Source of the DNA: Thiobacillus thioparus DSM 505
GTDB taxonomy: Bacteria; Pseudomonadota; Gammaproteobacteria; Burkholderiales; Thiobacillaceae
Direction of reading: 5' to 3'
Length of the DNA: 64,000 nt
NCBI RefSeq assembly: GCF_000373385.1
Contig: NZ_KB891329.1
Span: 124,001 to 188,000, forward strand
In this document: one piece after another, positions 25,713-34,970 of the stretch
Layout: the number at the start of each line of letters is the position of its first letter
Numbering within the stretch: the first letter of the stretch is position 1
The notes under the pieces: generated by a model
The model's database searches: none
Seen by the model: only the letters and a program-made list of their open reading frames with translations
What the model was told of the DNA's origin: nothing
Position numbers and translations under genes: made by a program

Positions 25713-25949
25713 CTATCCGGTGTTCCCGAACGTTTTTACTGCACGCACGTGATCGCCCCCGCAGCTTGTGATGAGGGCGTAGTCAGCGGCGGGTGCAAGC
25801 GGACCGTCTGCGCCCGTAATGGGTGTGACCATTGCAGGAAGGGAGGCAAATGGACCATTGGCGCCTGCAATGCTGATGGTCGAGGCAGCCGAAGGGAAAG
25901 CCGCGCTCAGCGCGAGCATCAGCGTCAGGGCATGAATCCATTTGCACAT
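25713..25949 (-). CDS. Small secreted protein of unknown function
   Basis: The 78-aa product has a clear signal peptide (MCKWIHALTLMLALSAAFPSAAS) and a mature part of about 55 residues with an imperfect internal repeat (ISIAGANGPFASLPA / ITGADGPLAPAAD). It has one Cys in the mature part. GAGGAG 10-15 bp upstream of ATG 25949 supports expression. No family was recognised. Confidence 0.55.
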   Translation of the reverse strand: MCKWIHALTLMLALSAAFPSAASTISIAGANGPFASLPAMVTPITGADGPLAPAADYALITSCGGDHVRAVKTFGNTG

Positions 25950-26061
25950 GGCCGTTTCTCCTCACGTAGGGCCGGAGGAGCTTACAGGTGAGCTCTTGAC
26001 ACGGCGATGTGTGGGTTATGGTCCGTTTGGGCCAGGTGATACAAGGACACATCGCCCCCTT

Positions 26062-27096
26062 TCAGGGTGCAAAGTTCGCCAATTCCGCCTCAAATTCTGT
26101 CGCGCTCAAGCTTTCAAACGTCTCACGACTGAACAGGGTGACCGCGCCCGCCATTTCGCTCCAGCCGTAGTTGCGGCACGGGTCACCCAGCCTGTCGCTG
26201 TCTTGCGGCACGCGGGCGACGAGATGCAGGCAGTTCTTGCTGTAGATCAGGTTGTAGGGGATGTTGTGCTCATGCAGGCGATCGAGTTCGAGCCAGGCGT
26301 CGGCGGGTTCGGTGAAGCGTTGGCACGGGAGCGGATAGGGCTCGCTGCCGCCGTTATGGGCAAAGCACGGGTACTTCACCGGCAACGGACTCGGCTGCAC
26401 GAAGCTCTGGAAGTGCAGCTGATTGACCGAGGCGCCGGCGCCGGTACTGTTGTAGGCAAGGGTCAGGCCGTGCGCGCCGGCATGGGCGCATAGGTGCCAG
26501 GCCCAGCCATGCAGTTCGGGCGTGAGATATTGCGGCATTTCGCGCAAGGGCTCGGGCACCAGCAGGCCATGCAGCCGGGCGAAGGGGAATTTGTTGTACA
26601 GGAGGCGTGCCGGCTTGGCAGCGAGTTCGCCTTCCCACAGGATTTCCTTGGCGAGAAACGGCTTGTTGAAATGGAAGCCCGCTGGGTCGAAGGGGCGCAG
26701 CAGACTGTCGAATGTCATTCCGCTGATACGGGGCGGGCGCAAGGCGCGGATGGGGTTGAAGAACAGATGCCACGGTCCGGCGCAGCGGCTTTCCATCGTT
26801 TTCAGATGATCGAAGCCGATGGCGAGGAATTTGAGGAAAACCAGAACGTCATCCTCCGGTTCAGCCAATTTCCTGCCATCGCGAAGGGTGTCGGTGAGGG
26901 CCGTTGCGAGTTCTGCATGACGTGTCGACAGGGCAGGTGAGAGTCGTGCCCACAGCTTCGGATCGTAGGCGGCATTGGCAAGCACGAGGATATAGACACC
27001 CAGGCCGCGGTGATTTTCCAGCATGGCGGCGAGTCCGTCGCCGAAATTCTGTTCCAGTGCGGGGAGCGAGATGAACGGTGAGGAAAGTGTAGGCAT
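26062..27096 (-). CDS. HIT-superfamily-like nucleotidyltransferase/hydrolase
   Basis: The 344-aa protein shows features of the HIT / GalT-like fold: LLYNKFPFARLHGLLVPEP (residues 166-183) resembles the NPYPF...LLVP segment of GalT and Ap4A phosphorylases, and GAGASVNQLHFQSF (220-232) resembles the HxHxQ catalytic strand, here QLHFQ. It may cleave or transfer a nucleotide group. No signal peptide is seen. It stands alone. The family call is from motif resemblance and is moderately sure. Confidence 0.55.
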   Translation of the reverse strand: MPTLSSPFISLPALEQNFGDGLAAMLENHRGLGVYILVLANAAYDPKLWARLSPALSTRHAELATALTDTLRDGRKLAEPEDDVLVFLKFLAIGFDHLKTMESRCAGPWHLFFNPIRALRPPRISGMTFDSLLRPFDPAGFHFNKPFLAKEILWEGELAAKPARLLYNKFPFARLHGLLVPEPLREMPQYLTPELHGWAWHLCAHAGAHGLTLAYNSTGAGASVNQLHFQSFVQPSPLPVKYPCFAHNGGSEPYPLPCQRFTEPADAWLELDRLHEHNIPYNLIYSKNCLHLVARVPQDSDRLGDPCRNYGWSEMAGAVTLFSRETFESLSATEFEAELANFAP

Positions 27097-27187
27097 GCGG
27101 TTCGGGCACGATGGAAATGGATTTCATATGGTGCCATTTCGTCGCGGCAGCGGGCATTCAGGTTTTTTTGCAGGCAGTGCCCGGCGT

Positions 27188-27919
27188 TTATAGTGCGCCG
27201 TCGGCCCCGGCACGCATCACGCTATCCAGCTTCTCGCGAATGTCCATCGCGCCCTTGCGCAATTCCGGCGTGATGCCCGCCTGCTTGCCGGCCTGGTCGA
27301 GCCAGGTCACGTCCCAGTCCAGCGTCAGCACCCAGATGTTCTTGTCGGCATCTTCCATCACCGCGATGCGGCAGGGCAGGAACACGACGATTTCCGGAAT
27401 GACCTTGAGCAGGTCGCGTCCGACGGCGATGTCGCAGAAGCTGAACACTTCGACGCGTGGCGCCTTGTCGTCGTGCAGCATGGCCCTGAATTCCTTCCAA
27501 ATCAGGTTCTTGCCGACGAATTTGAGGTTCAGCTGATTGGCGCGCAGCATCATCGATTCGACCACCTGGTCGAACGACACGCCGGGCTTGGCCTTGTACT
27601 TGTGGGCGAAATAGTTCATCGCCTCGCGCGCGTCCATCTGCATCAGATGGGACATCATGGGCATGGCCATCTGCAGCCAGCGTGCCTTTTCCTCGGGCGT
27701 CAGGATGCGGTTCATCTGGTAATCGCGGTAGGGCGGCGGCGGCGCCTGCTGCATCAGCATTGGGCCATAGGGTGTCGGCGTGACGTCGATCCAGCTTTGT
27801 TCGGGCGCAGCGGGTGCGGCAGGCGCTACGGTCGGCGGGGGGAGGGCCGTAGGCGGTTCGGCGGCGATTGCAGGCAGGCTGCAAAGGCAGGCGAGTAGGA
27901 GGGGAAGCGGACGCATCAT
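27188..27919 (-). CDS. Periplasmic DUF302-domain protein
   Basis: The 243-aa protein has a signal peptide (PLPLLLACLCSLPAIAAE), a Pro/Ala-rich linker (residues 21-60) and a DUF302-like domain: VFSFCDIAVGRDLLKVIPEIVVFLPCRIAV and IWVLTLDWDVTWL. DUF302 proteins are common in sulfur- and iron-metabolising proteobacteria but their role is unknown. A cluster of Met residues (MAMPMMSHLMQMD) lies between linker and domain. Confidence 0.75.
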   Translation of the reverse strand: MMRPLPLLLACLCSLPAIAAEPPTALPPPTVAPAAPAAPEQSWIDVTPTPYGPMLMQQAPPPPYRDYQMNRILTPEEKARWLQMAMPMMSHLMQMDAREAMNYFAHKYKAKPGVSFDQVVESMMLRANQLNLKFVGKNLIWKEFRAMLHDDKAPRVEVFSFCDIAVGRDLLKVIPEIVVFLPCRIAVMEDADKNIWVLTLDWDVTWLDQAGKQAGITPELRKGAMDIREKLDSVMRAGADGAL

Positions 27920-27971
27920 GACGTGTCTCCTGGACGGCTAGGTTTTTATCCTACGCGCCGCAGGGCGTGCG

Positions 27972-28622
27972 TCAATGTGCGGCGCCGCCATGGGTACGGA
28001 AGTGTGCTTCCAGCGCCGCCAGTTCGGCGGCAGCAGCGGCGAAATCGCCGTTTTGCACGCGGGTTTCGATGCGTGCGGCGCCTTCCCGGATGACGGTGGC
28101 CATCACGCTGGCGGCTGCGCCCTTGAGGGCGTGCGCTTCTTTGCGGCAAAGCTCGGTCTGGCCTTGCTCGATTCCGCGTTTCAGCGCACTCAGGCTGGTT
28201 TCGGTGGTGGAGACGAAGAGCGTTTCCAGATCGTGCACCAGTTGCGGATTGCCGGGATAGCGTGCATGCAGGGCAGACAGATCGAGCAGCGGGGTGGAGG
28301 TTGCAGCCGGCGCGGCCTGCGGCAGCCATTGCATCAGGAGCGCGGACAATGCGGCTTCGGTGTAGGGTTTGCTGAGGTAATCGTTCGCGCCTGCTGCCAG
28401 GCAGGCTTCGCGGAAACCTGCATTGGCATTGGCGGTCAATGCGATGATTGGAATGTGGCGGGTGTCGGTGTCCAGCCGGCGTATCCGCTGGGTGGCTTCC
28501 AGGCCGTCCATTTCCGGCATTTGCCAGTCCATCAGCACCAGATCGAAAGCCTCCGACGACAGGAGGTCCAGCGCCTGGGTGCCGCTGGTGGCCACGGCAA
28601 ATTGCAGGTCCATTTCGCGCAA
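27972..28622 (-). pseudogene. Receiver + HPt part of a hybrid histidine kinase, cut off by an in-frame stop
   Basis: This frame encodes a receiver domain lacking its first strand (phospho-Asp in LVLMDWQMPEMDG, Thr in IALTAN, Lys in YLSKPY) and a C-terminal HPt domain (phospho-His in HALKGAAASV, about residue 165). It is in the same frame as the kinase gene directly upstream. Between them lie only a TAA and 12 sense codons encoding DHPVNQKVLSHQ, the normal start of such a receiver (VEDNPVNQK). ATG 28622 lies inside the receiver, so any internal restart would give a truncated fold. Confidence 0.75.
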
Positions 28623-28658
28623 CTGGTGCGACAGGACTTTCTGGTTGACCGGGTGGTC

Positions 28659-30503
28659 TTACACCATCAGGACGCGGCCCTGCAGCTTGAGGACGGGCTG
28701 CGTCGGAAGCTCGGCCAGCGGCAGGGTGGTCACGGGGAGCGTGAGATGCAGGGTGAAGCAGCTGCCCTTGCCCGGTTGACTCTCGACCGTGAGCCGCCCA
28801 CCCATCAGACCGGCCAGCTGGCTGCTGACCGCAAGCCCCAGGCCGGTGCCGCCATAGCGACGCGTGGTCGACGAGTCCGCCTGCGAAAAAGCCTGGAACA
28901 GGCGTGTCTGGGTTTCTTCGTTCATGCCGATACCGCTGTCGCGCACGCTGAACTGGCATCCGATGGCGTCCTCGTCCGTCGCGAAGCGCGCGTGCAGTTC
29001 GACTTCACCCTGGTGGGTGAATTTGATGGCGTTGTCGACCAGGTTCAACAGGATCTGGCGGATGCGCGTGGGATCGCCCAGTAGCGCGGCGGGCGCGTGC
29101 TCGGGCAGCGACAGGGTGAGCTGCAGATTTTTCTCCAGTGCGCGCGCCTGGAATAGGGCTGTCACGCCCTGCACCAGTGCAATCGGCGAGAAGGCGACCT
29201 GTTCGATGGAGAGCTTGCCCGCCTCGATCTTGGAGAAGTCGAGAATGTCGTTGATGATCGTAAGCAGGCTTTCAGCCGAGCTTCTCAGAGTGGAGGCATA
29301 TTCGCGCTGGCGGCCGTCGAGCGGGGTCTTCAGCAAGAGCCCGCTCATCCCCAGGATGCCGTGCATCGGGGTGCGGATTTCGTGGCTGACGTTGGCGACG
29401 AATTCCGATTTGGCACGCGCCATCTGGACAGCCGCCTCGCGGGCCGCTTCCTTGGCGGCCTCGGCGGCCCGGCGTTCGGACACGTCGCGCATGATCGCCT
29501 GGATCACCGGCTTGCCTTCCAGCGTCATGGCATGGAGGGCGATTTCGGCCGAGAACACCGAGCCGTCCTTGCGCACGCCCTGCCAGTCTATGGCGGCATG
29601 TCCCAGGCGGCGTGCCAGGTTGATGGCACGCATGGCGTTGTCGATGGCCATCCCGCCATTGGCCTGGATCGGCGTACCGAGTTTCTGTATCGGCGTGTGC
29701 AGGAATTCTTCGACCGTATCCATGCCGAACAGCGACAGCGTGGCCGGATTGCAATCGGTGAATCCTGAGTTGTCGAGGATGACGACGGCATCCGAGTTGG
29801 TTTCGAACAGGGTCTGGTACTTCTGTCTTTCCACTTCCAGCTGGCGCGTCTGCGTAAGCATGCGGCGGCCTACCAGTACGGCCACCAACGAGGCCAGCAA
29901 GGTCGCGAAGATGCCCAGCACCAGCATCAGGTTGCGCGTGGCCTGGTAGGCGGTGAAGGTTTTTCCCAGTGCGGTCTCGTTTTCCTTGCGCTGCAGGCTG
30001 GTCATGTTGTCGAGCGCCTCGACCAGCCGGTTCTGCAGGGGGATGGCCTGTTTCTGGAGCAGGGTCAGCGCGTTGTAATTGTTGTCGTCGAGCGCCGCTT
30101 CGACCACGTCGAACATGACCGGCTGATTGGCCAGCGTGATGGCATCGAGGTCGGCCATCAGCCTCTTTTCCTCGGGCGTGCTGAGCATCGCCACCAGCTG
30201 GCTGCGATCCTTGGAATAGCGTTCGCCATACTCCTGGAACTGCAGGAAGAGCGTGTCTTTTTCCCAGGGATCGATGGAGACCACGATGTTGTGCATCAGC
30301 ATCGCGCGGTCGCGCAGCGTGTCGCGCATGTGCGAAGCCAGGCGCGTCTTGACGTTGTTGACGGACACAACCTTCGAGAGTTCGGCGTTGAGATAGGCCA
30401 TCTGGGTGACGCCCAGACCGATCACGGCCAGCATCAGCAACAGGGCGGCGGTGAAGCCCAGCCCGACATTGAACAGCAAACCGCGGAGAGGGGCGGGCAG
30501 CAT
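28659..30503 (-). CDS. Hybrid sensor histidine kinase, truncated by TAA before its receiver
   Basis: The product has two membrane helices (about residues 10-35 and 190-215) around a four-helix-bundle-like sensor, a PAS domain ([21 protein letters not shown]), HisKA with the phospho-His in [11 protein letters not shown], and an HATPase with [17 protein letters not shown] and [10 protein letters not shown]. The frame ends GRVLMV then TAA at 28659-28661, exactly where the receiver begins, and the receiver-HPt frame continues downstream. GAA to TAA is a one-base change. Either the kinase now works without its relay, or the stop is a sequencing error or is read through. MLPAPL at 30503 is taken as the start; MSWHSA at 30533 would overlap the ABC gene. 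Confidence 0.85.
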   Translation of the reverse strand: MLPAPLRGLLFNVGLGFTAALLLMLAVIGLGVTQMAYLNAELSKVVSVNNVKTRLASHMRDTLRDRAMLMHNIVVSIDPWEKDTLFLQFQEYGERYSKDRSQLVAMLSTPEEKRLMADLDAITLANQPVMFDVVEAALDDNNYNALTLLQKQAIPLQNRLVEALDNMTSLQRKENETALGKTFTAYQATRNLMLVLGIFATLLASLVAVLVGRRMLTQTRQLEVERQKYQTLFETNSDAVVILDNSGFTDCNPATLSLFGMDTVEEFLHTPIQKLGTPIQANGGMAIDNAMRAINLARRLGHAAIDWQGVRKDGSVFSAEIALHAMTLEGKPVIQAIMRDVSERRAAEAAKEAAREAAVQMARAKSEFVANVSHEIRTPMHGILGMSGLLLKTPLDGRQREYASTLRSSAESLLTIINDILDFSKIEAGKLSIEQVAFSPIALVQGVTALFQARALEKNLQLTLSLPEHAPAALLGDPTRIRQILLNLVDNAIKFTHQGEVELHARFATDEDAIGCQFSVRDSGIGMNEETQTRLFQAFSQADSSTTRRYGGTGLGLAVSSQLAGLMGGRLTVESQPGKGSCFTLHLTLPVTTLPLAELPTQPVLKLQGRVLMV

Positions 30504-30507
30504 GGAA

Positions 30508-31575
30508 TTATTCGCGGCGGAATGCCACGACATGATCGACGGCCAGCTTGATGCCGATCTTTTCGCCGATGGCGTGATTGTGATGCGATGGCACCAGCGA
30601 CAGCGCGCGTTGGCCGCTCGGCAGCTTCAGCGTGTAGAGGAACTCGGCACCGCGGAAGGCCTTGTTCTCGACCTCCGCCAGCAACAGGCTGTCGTCGTCG
30701 TGGACGATGTCGTCGGGGCGCAGCAGCACGTCGACATGGCAGTTGCGCACGCATTCGTCGCAGCCGCGGGCGCCGCATTCGACCGGGATGTGACCGTTCA
30801 GCACGCCGAGTTCGATTTCGACCAGATGGTCGTTGATGACCTCCCCGGAGAGCAGCGCGCCCTGGCCGACAAAGTCGGCGACGAAGCGGTTGGCGGGTTC
30901 GTGATACAGGTTGTAGGGTGTGTCCCATTGCTGGATGCGGCCTTCGTGCATGACGCCGACCCAGTCGGCCAGCGCGAAGGCCTCGTGCTGGTCGTGGGTG
31001 ACGATGAGCGCGGTGGTCGTTTCGCGCTTGAGGATGTCGCGTACTTCGAGCGACAGGCGTTCGCGCAGTTCGACGTCGAGATTGGAGAAAGGCTCGTCCA
31101 TCAGGATCAGGCGCGGGCGCGGCGCCAGTGCGCGGGCAAGGGCCACGCGCTGCTGCTGGCCGCCGGACAGTTGATGCGGAAATTGTCCGGCATGGCCGGC
31201 CAGGCCGACCAGTGCCAGCAACTCGTCGATTCGTGCCAGACGCTCAGTCGAGGGTTGGCCGCGCAGGCCGAAACCGACGTTGTCCGCCACGCTCAGGTGC
31301 GGGAACAGGGCGTAGTCCTGGAACACCATGCCGACGCGTCGTTTTTCCGCAGGCAGCATCCAGCCGGGGCGGCTGACGACTTCGCCGCCGATGCGGATTT
31401 CGCCAGTCTGGATCGGCTCGAAGCCGGAGATACAGCGTAGCGCGGTGGTCTTGCCGCAGCCCGACGGGCCGAGCAGGCAGCCGATCGTTCCTTCGGGCAG
31501 GGTGAAGGAAAGGTCGGCGATGATCTGTCGTGCGGTATACGACTGCGAAACCGAGTCGAGGATCAGTTCAGCCAT
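30508..31575 (-). CDS. Iron(III)-type ABC transporter ATP-binding protein
   Basis: This 355-aa ATPase belongs to the FbpC/AfuC-like branch: Walker [10 protein letters not shown] (about residues 36-44), Q-loop [10 protein letters not shown], signature [15 protein letters not shown], Walker [14 protein letters not shown]-loop [10 protein letters not shown]-terminal TOBE-like regulatory domain follows and carries an unusual four-Cys run ([14 protein letters not shown]). It powers the permease gene located 6 bp upstream. The symbol fbpC fits but substrate is inferred from the FbpA-like binding protein. Confidence 0.9.
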   Translation of the reverse strand: MAELILDSVSQSYTARQIIADLSFTLPEGTIGCLLGPSGCGKTTALRCISGFEPIQTGEIRIGGEVVSRPGWMLPAEKRRVGMVFQDYALFPHLSVADNVGFGLRGQPSTERLARIDELLALVGLAGHAGQFPHQLSGGQQQRVALARALAPRPRLILMDEPFSNLDVELRERLSLEVRDILKRETTTALIVTHDQHEAFALADWVGVMHEGRIQQWDTPYNLYHEPANRFVADFVGQGALLSGEVINDHLVEIELGVLNGHIPVECGARGCDECVRNCHVDVLLRPDDIVHDDDSLLLAEVENKAFRGAEFLYTLKLPSGQRALSLVPSHHNHAIGEKIGIKLAVDHVVAFRRE

Positions 31576-31581
31576 AGGCGG

Positions 31582-33246
31582 TCAGTCAAGCGGGCGCGCT
31601 CCGCGCCAGGTCAGGAGAATGATGGGGATGATACCGGCAACGACGATAGCGAGCGAAGGCAACGCGGCGCGCTCCCATTCGCCTTCCGAGGTCATCTCAA
31701 ACACCCGTACGGCCAGCGTGTCCCAGCCGAACGGGCGGGTCATCAGGGTGATGGGCATTTCCTTCATGATGTCGACGAAAGTCAGCGTCGCGGCAGTCAG
31801 CAGGCTGGCACGCAGGATGGGGAGGTGCACCCGGGTAAGCAATGCGGTGGTTGAGCTGCCGAGGTTGCGCGCGGCTTCGTCGATGCTGCGGGTGATGCGA
31901 TGCAGCCCGCTGTCGATGGGGCCGAAGCCGACCGCAAGAAAGCGCACCAGATAGGCCAGCAACATGACCAGCAGCGTGCCTTTGAGGATCTCGGTGCCGC
32001 CGAAGCCGAACCAGCTGCGGCCGCGATCGATCAGCCAGTTGTCCAGTGCTGCCACCGGGATGAACAACCCCACCGCCAGTACGGCGCCAGGGAAGGCGTA
32101 ACCGAGCGTGGCGAGGCGCTGTGTCCATGTTATCGCGGTGCCGGGGCGCTGGCGTCCCGCGTAGGCGAGCAGCAGTGCAACGGCCACCACCATCAGCGCG
32201 CCGATGCCGGCCAGCAGCACCGAATGCCAGGCGAAGTCCCAGTAACGCGAGTCGAGATCGTCGGCGAGGACCGTGCGCGCCCACAGGGCAAGCTGCATCA
32301 CCGGAATGAGGAAGGCGATGGCCAGCACCGCTCCGGCATACAGGAACGCCAATCCGGCCCGTACCGGAGACAGCCGGATGCGGCGCTGCGCGGCGCTGCG
32401 GCCCACGGCACCATAGCGCATCCGGGTGCGCGAGCGCTGCTCGAACACCACTGCAACCAGCACGAACAGGATCAGGATCGAGGCGAGTTGCGCCGCTGCC
32501 GGCAGGGAGAACAGGTTGTACCACGCCTTGTAGATGGCGGTGGTGAAGGTGTCGTAGTTGAAGATCGCCATGGTGCCGAAGTCGGCCAGGGTTTCCATCA
32601 GCGCCAGCATCAAGCCGGCGGCGATCCACGGCCGCGCCATCGGCAGCGCCACCCGGAAGAACCCTTGCCAGCGCGACAAGCCAAGCGATTGTGCGGCTTC
32701 CAGCGCGATCGCACCTTGCGTGGCAAAGGCGTTCTTCGCGATCAGATAGACATAGGGATAGAGCGCCAGCGACATCACCAGGATGACCCCGCCGCGCGAA
32801 CGGATCTCGGGCAAGCCGGTGATGCCCCAGCCTGCGCGCAGCCAGGTCTGCAACGGGCCGGTGAAATCCAGCAGTCCGATCGCGACGAAGGCGGTGACGT
32901 AGGCGGGCAGGGCCAGCGGCAGCAGCAGTGCCCAGTCGAACAGGCGGCGGCCGGGAAAGTCGCACATCGCCGTGAGCCAGGCCAGCGATACGCCCAGCAC
33001 GCTGACGCCGATCCCTACGCCGAGCACCAGCCACAGCGTATTGCCGACCAGTTCGGGCAGGACGAATTCGGTCAGGTGGGCAAGGATGTCGCCGTCGACC
33101 TGCGCAAACGACGAGAAAGTGACCACGACCGGCACCAGTACCAAGGCGGTGATCGCAAGGGCGAACAGCATCCAGCCGCTGGGGGGCGACCAAACAAAAA
33201 CGCCCGCAGCGGGCGTTTTTGAGGGCGTTGCAAGCTTGTCAGGCAA
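31582..33246 (-). CDS. Iron(III)-type ABC transporter permease (fused double domain)
   Basis: The 554-aa inner-membrane protein has about twelve membrane helices in two homologous halves, as in FbpB-type permeases. Each half has an EAA-like loop: ALEAAQSLGLSRWQGFFRVALPMARPWI in the first and DEAARNLGSSTTALLTRVHLPILRASLL in the second. The first 25 codons cross an intrinsic terminator (33196-33220, coding TPAAGVF), so either the true start is further down (MLFALAITALVL, near 33171) or the hairpin is an attenuator inside the gene. Confidence 0.88.
   Translation of the reverse strand: MPDKLATPSKTPAAGVFVWSPPSGWMLFALAITALVLVPVVVTFSSFAQVDGDILAHLTEFVLPELVGNTLWLVLGVGIGVSVLGVSLAWLTAMCDFPGRRLFDWALLLPLALPAYVTAFVAIGLLDFTGPLQTWLRAGWGITGLPEIRSRGGVILVMSLALYPYVYLIAKNAFATQGAIALEAAQSLGLSRWQGFFRVALPMARPWIAAGLMLALMETLADFGTMAIFNYDTFTTAIYKAWYNLFSLPAAAQLASILILFVLVAVVFEQRSRTRMRYGAVGRSAAQRRIRLSPVRAGLAFLYAGAVLAIAFLIPVMQLALWARTVLADDLDSRYWDFAWHSVLLAGIGALMVVAVALLLAYAGRQRPGTAITWTQRLATLGYAFPGAVLAVGLFIPVAALDNWLIDRGRSWFGFGGTEILKGTLLVMLLAYLVRFLAVGFGPIDSGLHRITRSIDEAARNLGSSTTALLTRVHLPILRASLLTAATLTFVDIMKEMPITLMTRPFGWDTLAVRVFEMTSEGEWERAALPSLAIVVAGIIPIILLTWRGARPLD
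33196..33220 (-). terminator. Intrinsic terminator between fbpA-like and permease genes
   Basis: Perfect inverted repeat AAAAACGCCCGC / GCGGGCGTTTTT with a one-base centre, giving a GC stem plus A/T tails on both sides. On the minus strand it follows the binding-protein gene by about 40 bp and would limit read-through into the permease and ATPase genes, raising the binding protein level relative to them. Confidence 0.8.
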
Positions 33247-33259
33247 GATAGGGCACTTC

Positions 33260-34267
33260 TTACTTGTAACCGGCGCGATCCATCAATTTTACGGCCTGGG
33301 CCTGCAGGCTGCCAGCCTCCTTCACGTTAATGAGGTTCTGCCTGAAGCTGCCCCAGGCGGCCACGGTCTTGTCAGGTGTCACGTTCGGGTTGACCGGGTA
33401 TTCCAGATTGACGTCGGCGAACAGATTCTGCGCCTTGTCGGACGACAGCCATTCGATCAGTTTCTGCGCACCGGCCGGATTCCGGGCGTAGCGCGTGACG
33501 CCCGCCCCGGAGATGTTGACGTGCACGCCGGCAGCCTTGTTCTTCAGATTCTGGTTGGGCCAGAAAACCGCCAGCGGCAGGTTCGATTGCTTCGCCATCA
33601 GGCGACCAAAGTAATAAGTATTGACCAGCGTGACATCGCATTGGCCGGCTGCCACGGCTTCCATCGCCTTTGTGTCGTCGGGGAAGGGTGACGTGGCGAG
33701 GTTGGCGACCCAGCCGCGTACGATGTCCTCGGTTTTGCCTTCGCCGTATTCGGTGATCATCATGGCGACCAGGCTCTGGTTATAAACTTTCTTCGACGTA
33801 CGCAGGCAGAGGCGATCTTTCCATTTCGGATTGGCCAGATCTTCGTAGGTCGACAGATCGGCGGGCTTGACCTTGCGGGTGTTGTATACCAGGGTGCGCG
33901 CACGTACCGACAGGCCGAACCATTCGTTGTCGGGGTCGCGCAGGTGGGCCGGCACGTTGGCCTGCAGGGTCTTCGACTGGATCGGGCGCAGCAGGCCTTC
34001 TTCCGACGCCTGCCACAGGTTGCCGGCGTCGACCGTCAGCAGCATGTCGGCGGGGGTGTTCCTGCCTTCGGCTTTCAGCCGTGCCATCAGCGGACCTTCC
34101 TTGTCCGTGATGAATTTGATTTGTACGCCGGTGTCGCGGGTATAGGCGTCGAACAGGGGTTTGATGAGCTGTTCATTGCGCGCGGAATACACCACGATCT
34201 CCTCGGCTGCCGCGGGCAGGGCCGCGGCGGTAAGGAGCAGCGCGGCGATCAGTCTGGGGAATGTCAT
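33260..34267 (-). CDS. Iron(III) ABC transporter periplasmic binding protein
   Basis: The 335-aa protein has a signal peptide (LIAALLLTAAALPAAAEE) and the FbpA/FutA1 pattern: IVVYSARNEQLIKPLFDAYTRDTGV at the start, the adjacent Tyr pair in VNTYYFGRLMAK expected to bind ferric iron, and GWVANLATSPFPDDTKAM. It captures Fe3+ in the periplasm and delivers it to the permease. It is first in the operon, behind a Fur-box-like site. Confidence 0.92.
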   Translation of the reverse strand: MTFPRLIAALLLTAAALPAAAEEIVVYSARNEQLIKPLFDAYTRDTGVQIKFITDKEGPLMARLKAEGRNTPADMLLTVDAGNLWQASEEGLLRPIQSKTLQANVPAHLRDPDNEWFGLSVRARTLVYNTRKVKPADLSTYEDLANPKWKDRLCLRTSKKVYNQSLVAMMITEYGEGKTEDIVRGWVANLATSPFPDDTKAMEAVAAGQCDVTLVNTYYFGRLMAKQSNLPLAVFWPNQNLKNKAAGVHVNISGAGVTRYARNPAGAQKLIEWLSSDKAQNLFADVNLEYPVNPNVTPDKTVAAWGSFRQNLINVKEAGSLQAQAVKLMDRAGYK

Positions 34268-34316
34268 GTTGCGGGCTTTCCTGCTGAATGTATGAAGGCC
34301 TGCATCGTACTAAAAA

Positions 34317-34331
34317 TGAGAACGCTTATCA
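34317..34331 (-). promoter_or_regulatory. Fur-box-like operator upstream of the iron transporter
   Basis: On the minus strand the site reads TGATAAGCGTTCTCA, close to the 7-1-7 Fur box TGATAATnATTATCA (6 of 7 in the left arm, 5 of 7 in the right). It lies about 50 bp before the fbpA-like start, in a short AT-rich stretch, the right place for iron-dependent repression by Fur. Confidence 0.6.
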
Positions 34332-34418
34332 ATTATGAATTGCGCGGACTGGAGTCTTGCGACGCTTACCCAAGCGGATATCCGGCAGGGGCCGTGTAGT
34401 AAAGGACTTTGGGCCGGC

Positions 34419-34895
34419 TTACTGGAACGATGCAACCGTCGCGGACGGGTCCGAGGGCAGGGCGACGCGGCGTGCGCCGTCGAACCGCTCGCGCCAGTAA
34501 TGATCGCTGAGTCGGGACACCATGACCGAACCGGTCCGGCTGCTCGTGGCATGCACGAAGCGGTCATCGCCCAGATAGATTCCGACGTGAGAGAACGCGT
34601 GGTCGAGGGTGTTGAAGAAAACCAGATCGCCGGGCTGGAGATCGGTCCGATCGAGCGCTTGGGTGGATTCGCTGATCGCCTGGCTGTCGTGGGGCAGATT
34701 GACGCCGGCGATCTGGCGGAAGACATGGTCGACGAAGCCGCTGCAATCGAGCCCGGTCTCGGGCGACGTGCCGCCCAGACGATACGGGCTTCCCACCAGG
34801 CTGACCGCATAGATGGATATATCGTCGGGCGGCGCGGCCTGCGCAGGCTGTGTGAGCAGAACGACCAGCGTGGCTGACAGCAGGACGGACTTCAT
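34419..34895 (-). CDS. NlpC/P60 cell-wall peptidase
   Basis: This 158-aa secreted protein has a signal peptide (LLSATLVVLLTQPAQAA) and a full NlpC/P60 domain: catalytic Cys in LDCSGFVDHVF, His in FSHVGIYLG, and FVHATSS as the third site. It probably cuts peptide bonds in peptidoglycan (gamma-D-Glu-diaminopimelate type). It is divergent from the helical-protein gene at 34971. Confidence 0.9.
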   Translation of the reverse strand: MKSVLLSATLVVLLTQPAQAAPPDDISIYAVSLVGSPYRLGGTSPETGLDCSGFVDHVFRQIAGVNLPHDSQAISESTQALDRTDLQPGDLVFFNTLDHAFSHVGIYLGDDRFVHATSSRTGSVMVSRLSDHYWRERFDGARRVALPSDPSATVASFQ

Positions 34896-34970
34896 CGAAT
34901 AACAATCTGCTCTATAGTTGAAACGAAACTACGGCCAAATGCGGCGAATCTTGATCCGGAGGACTGCACC

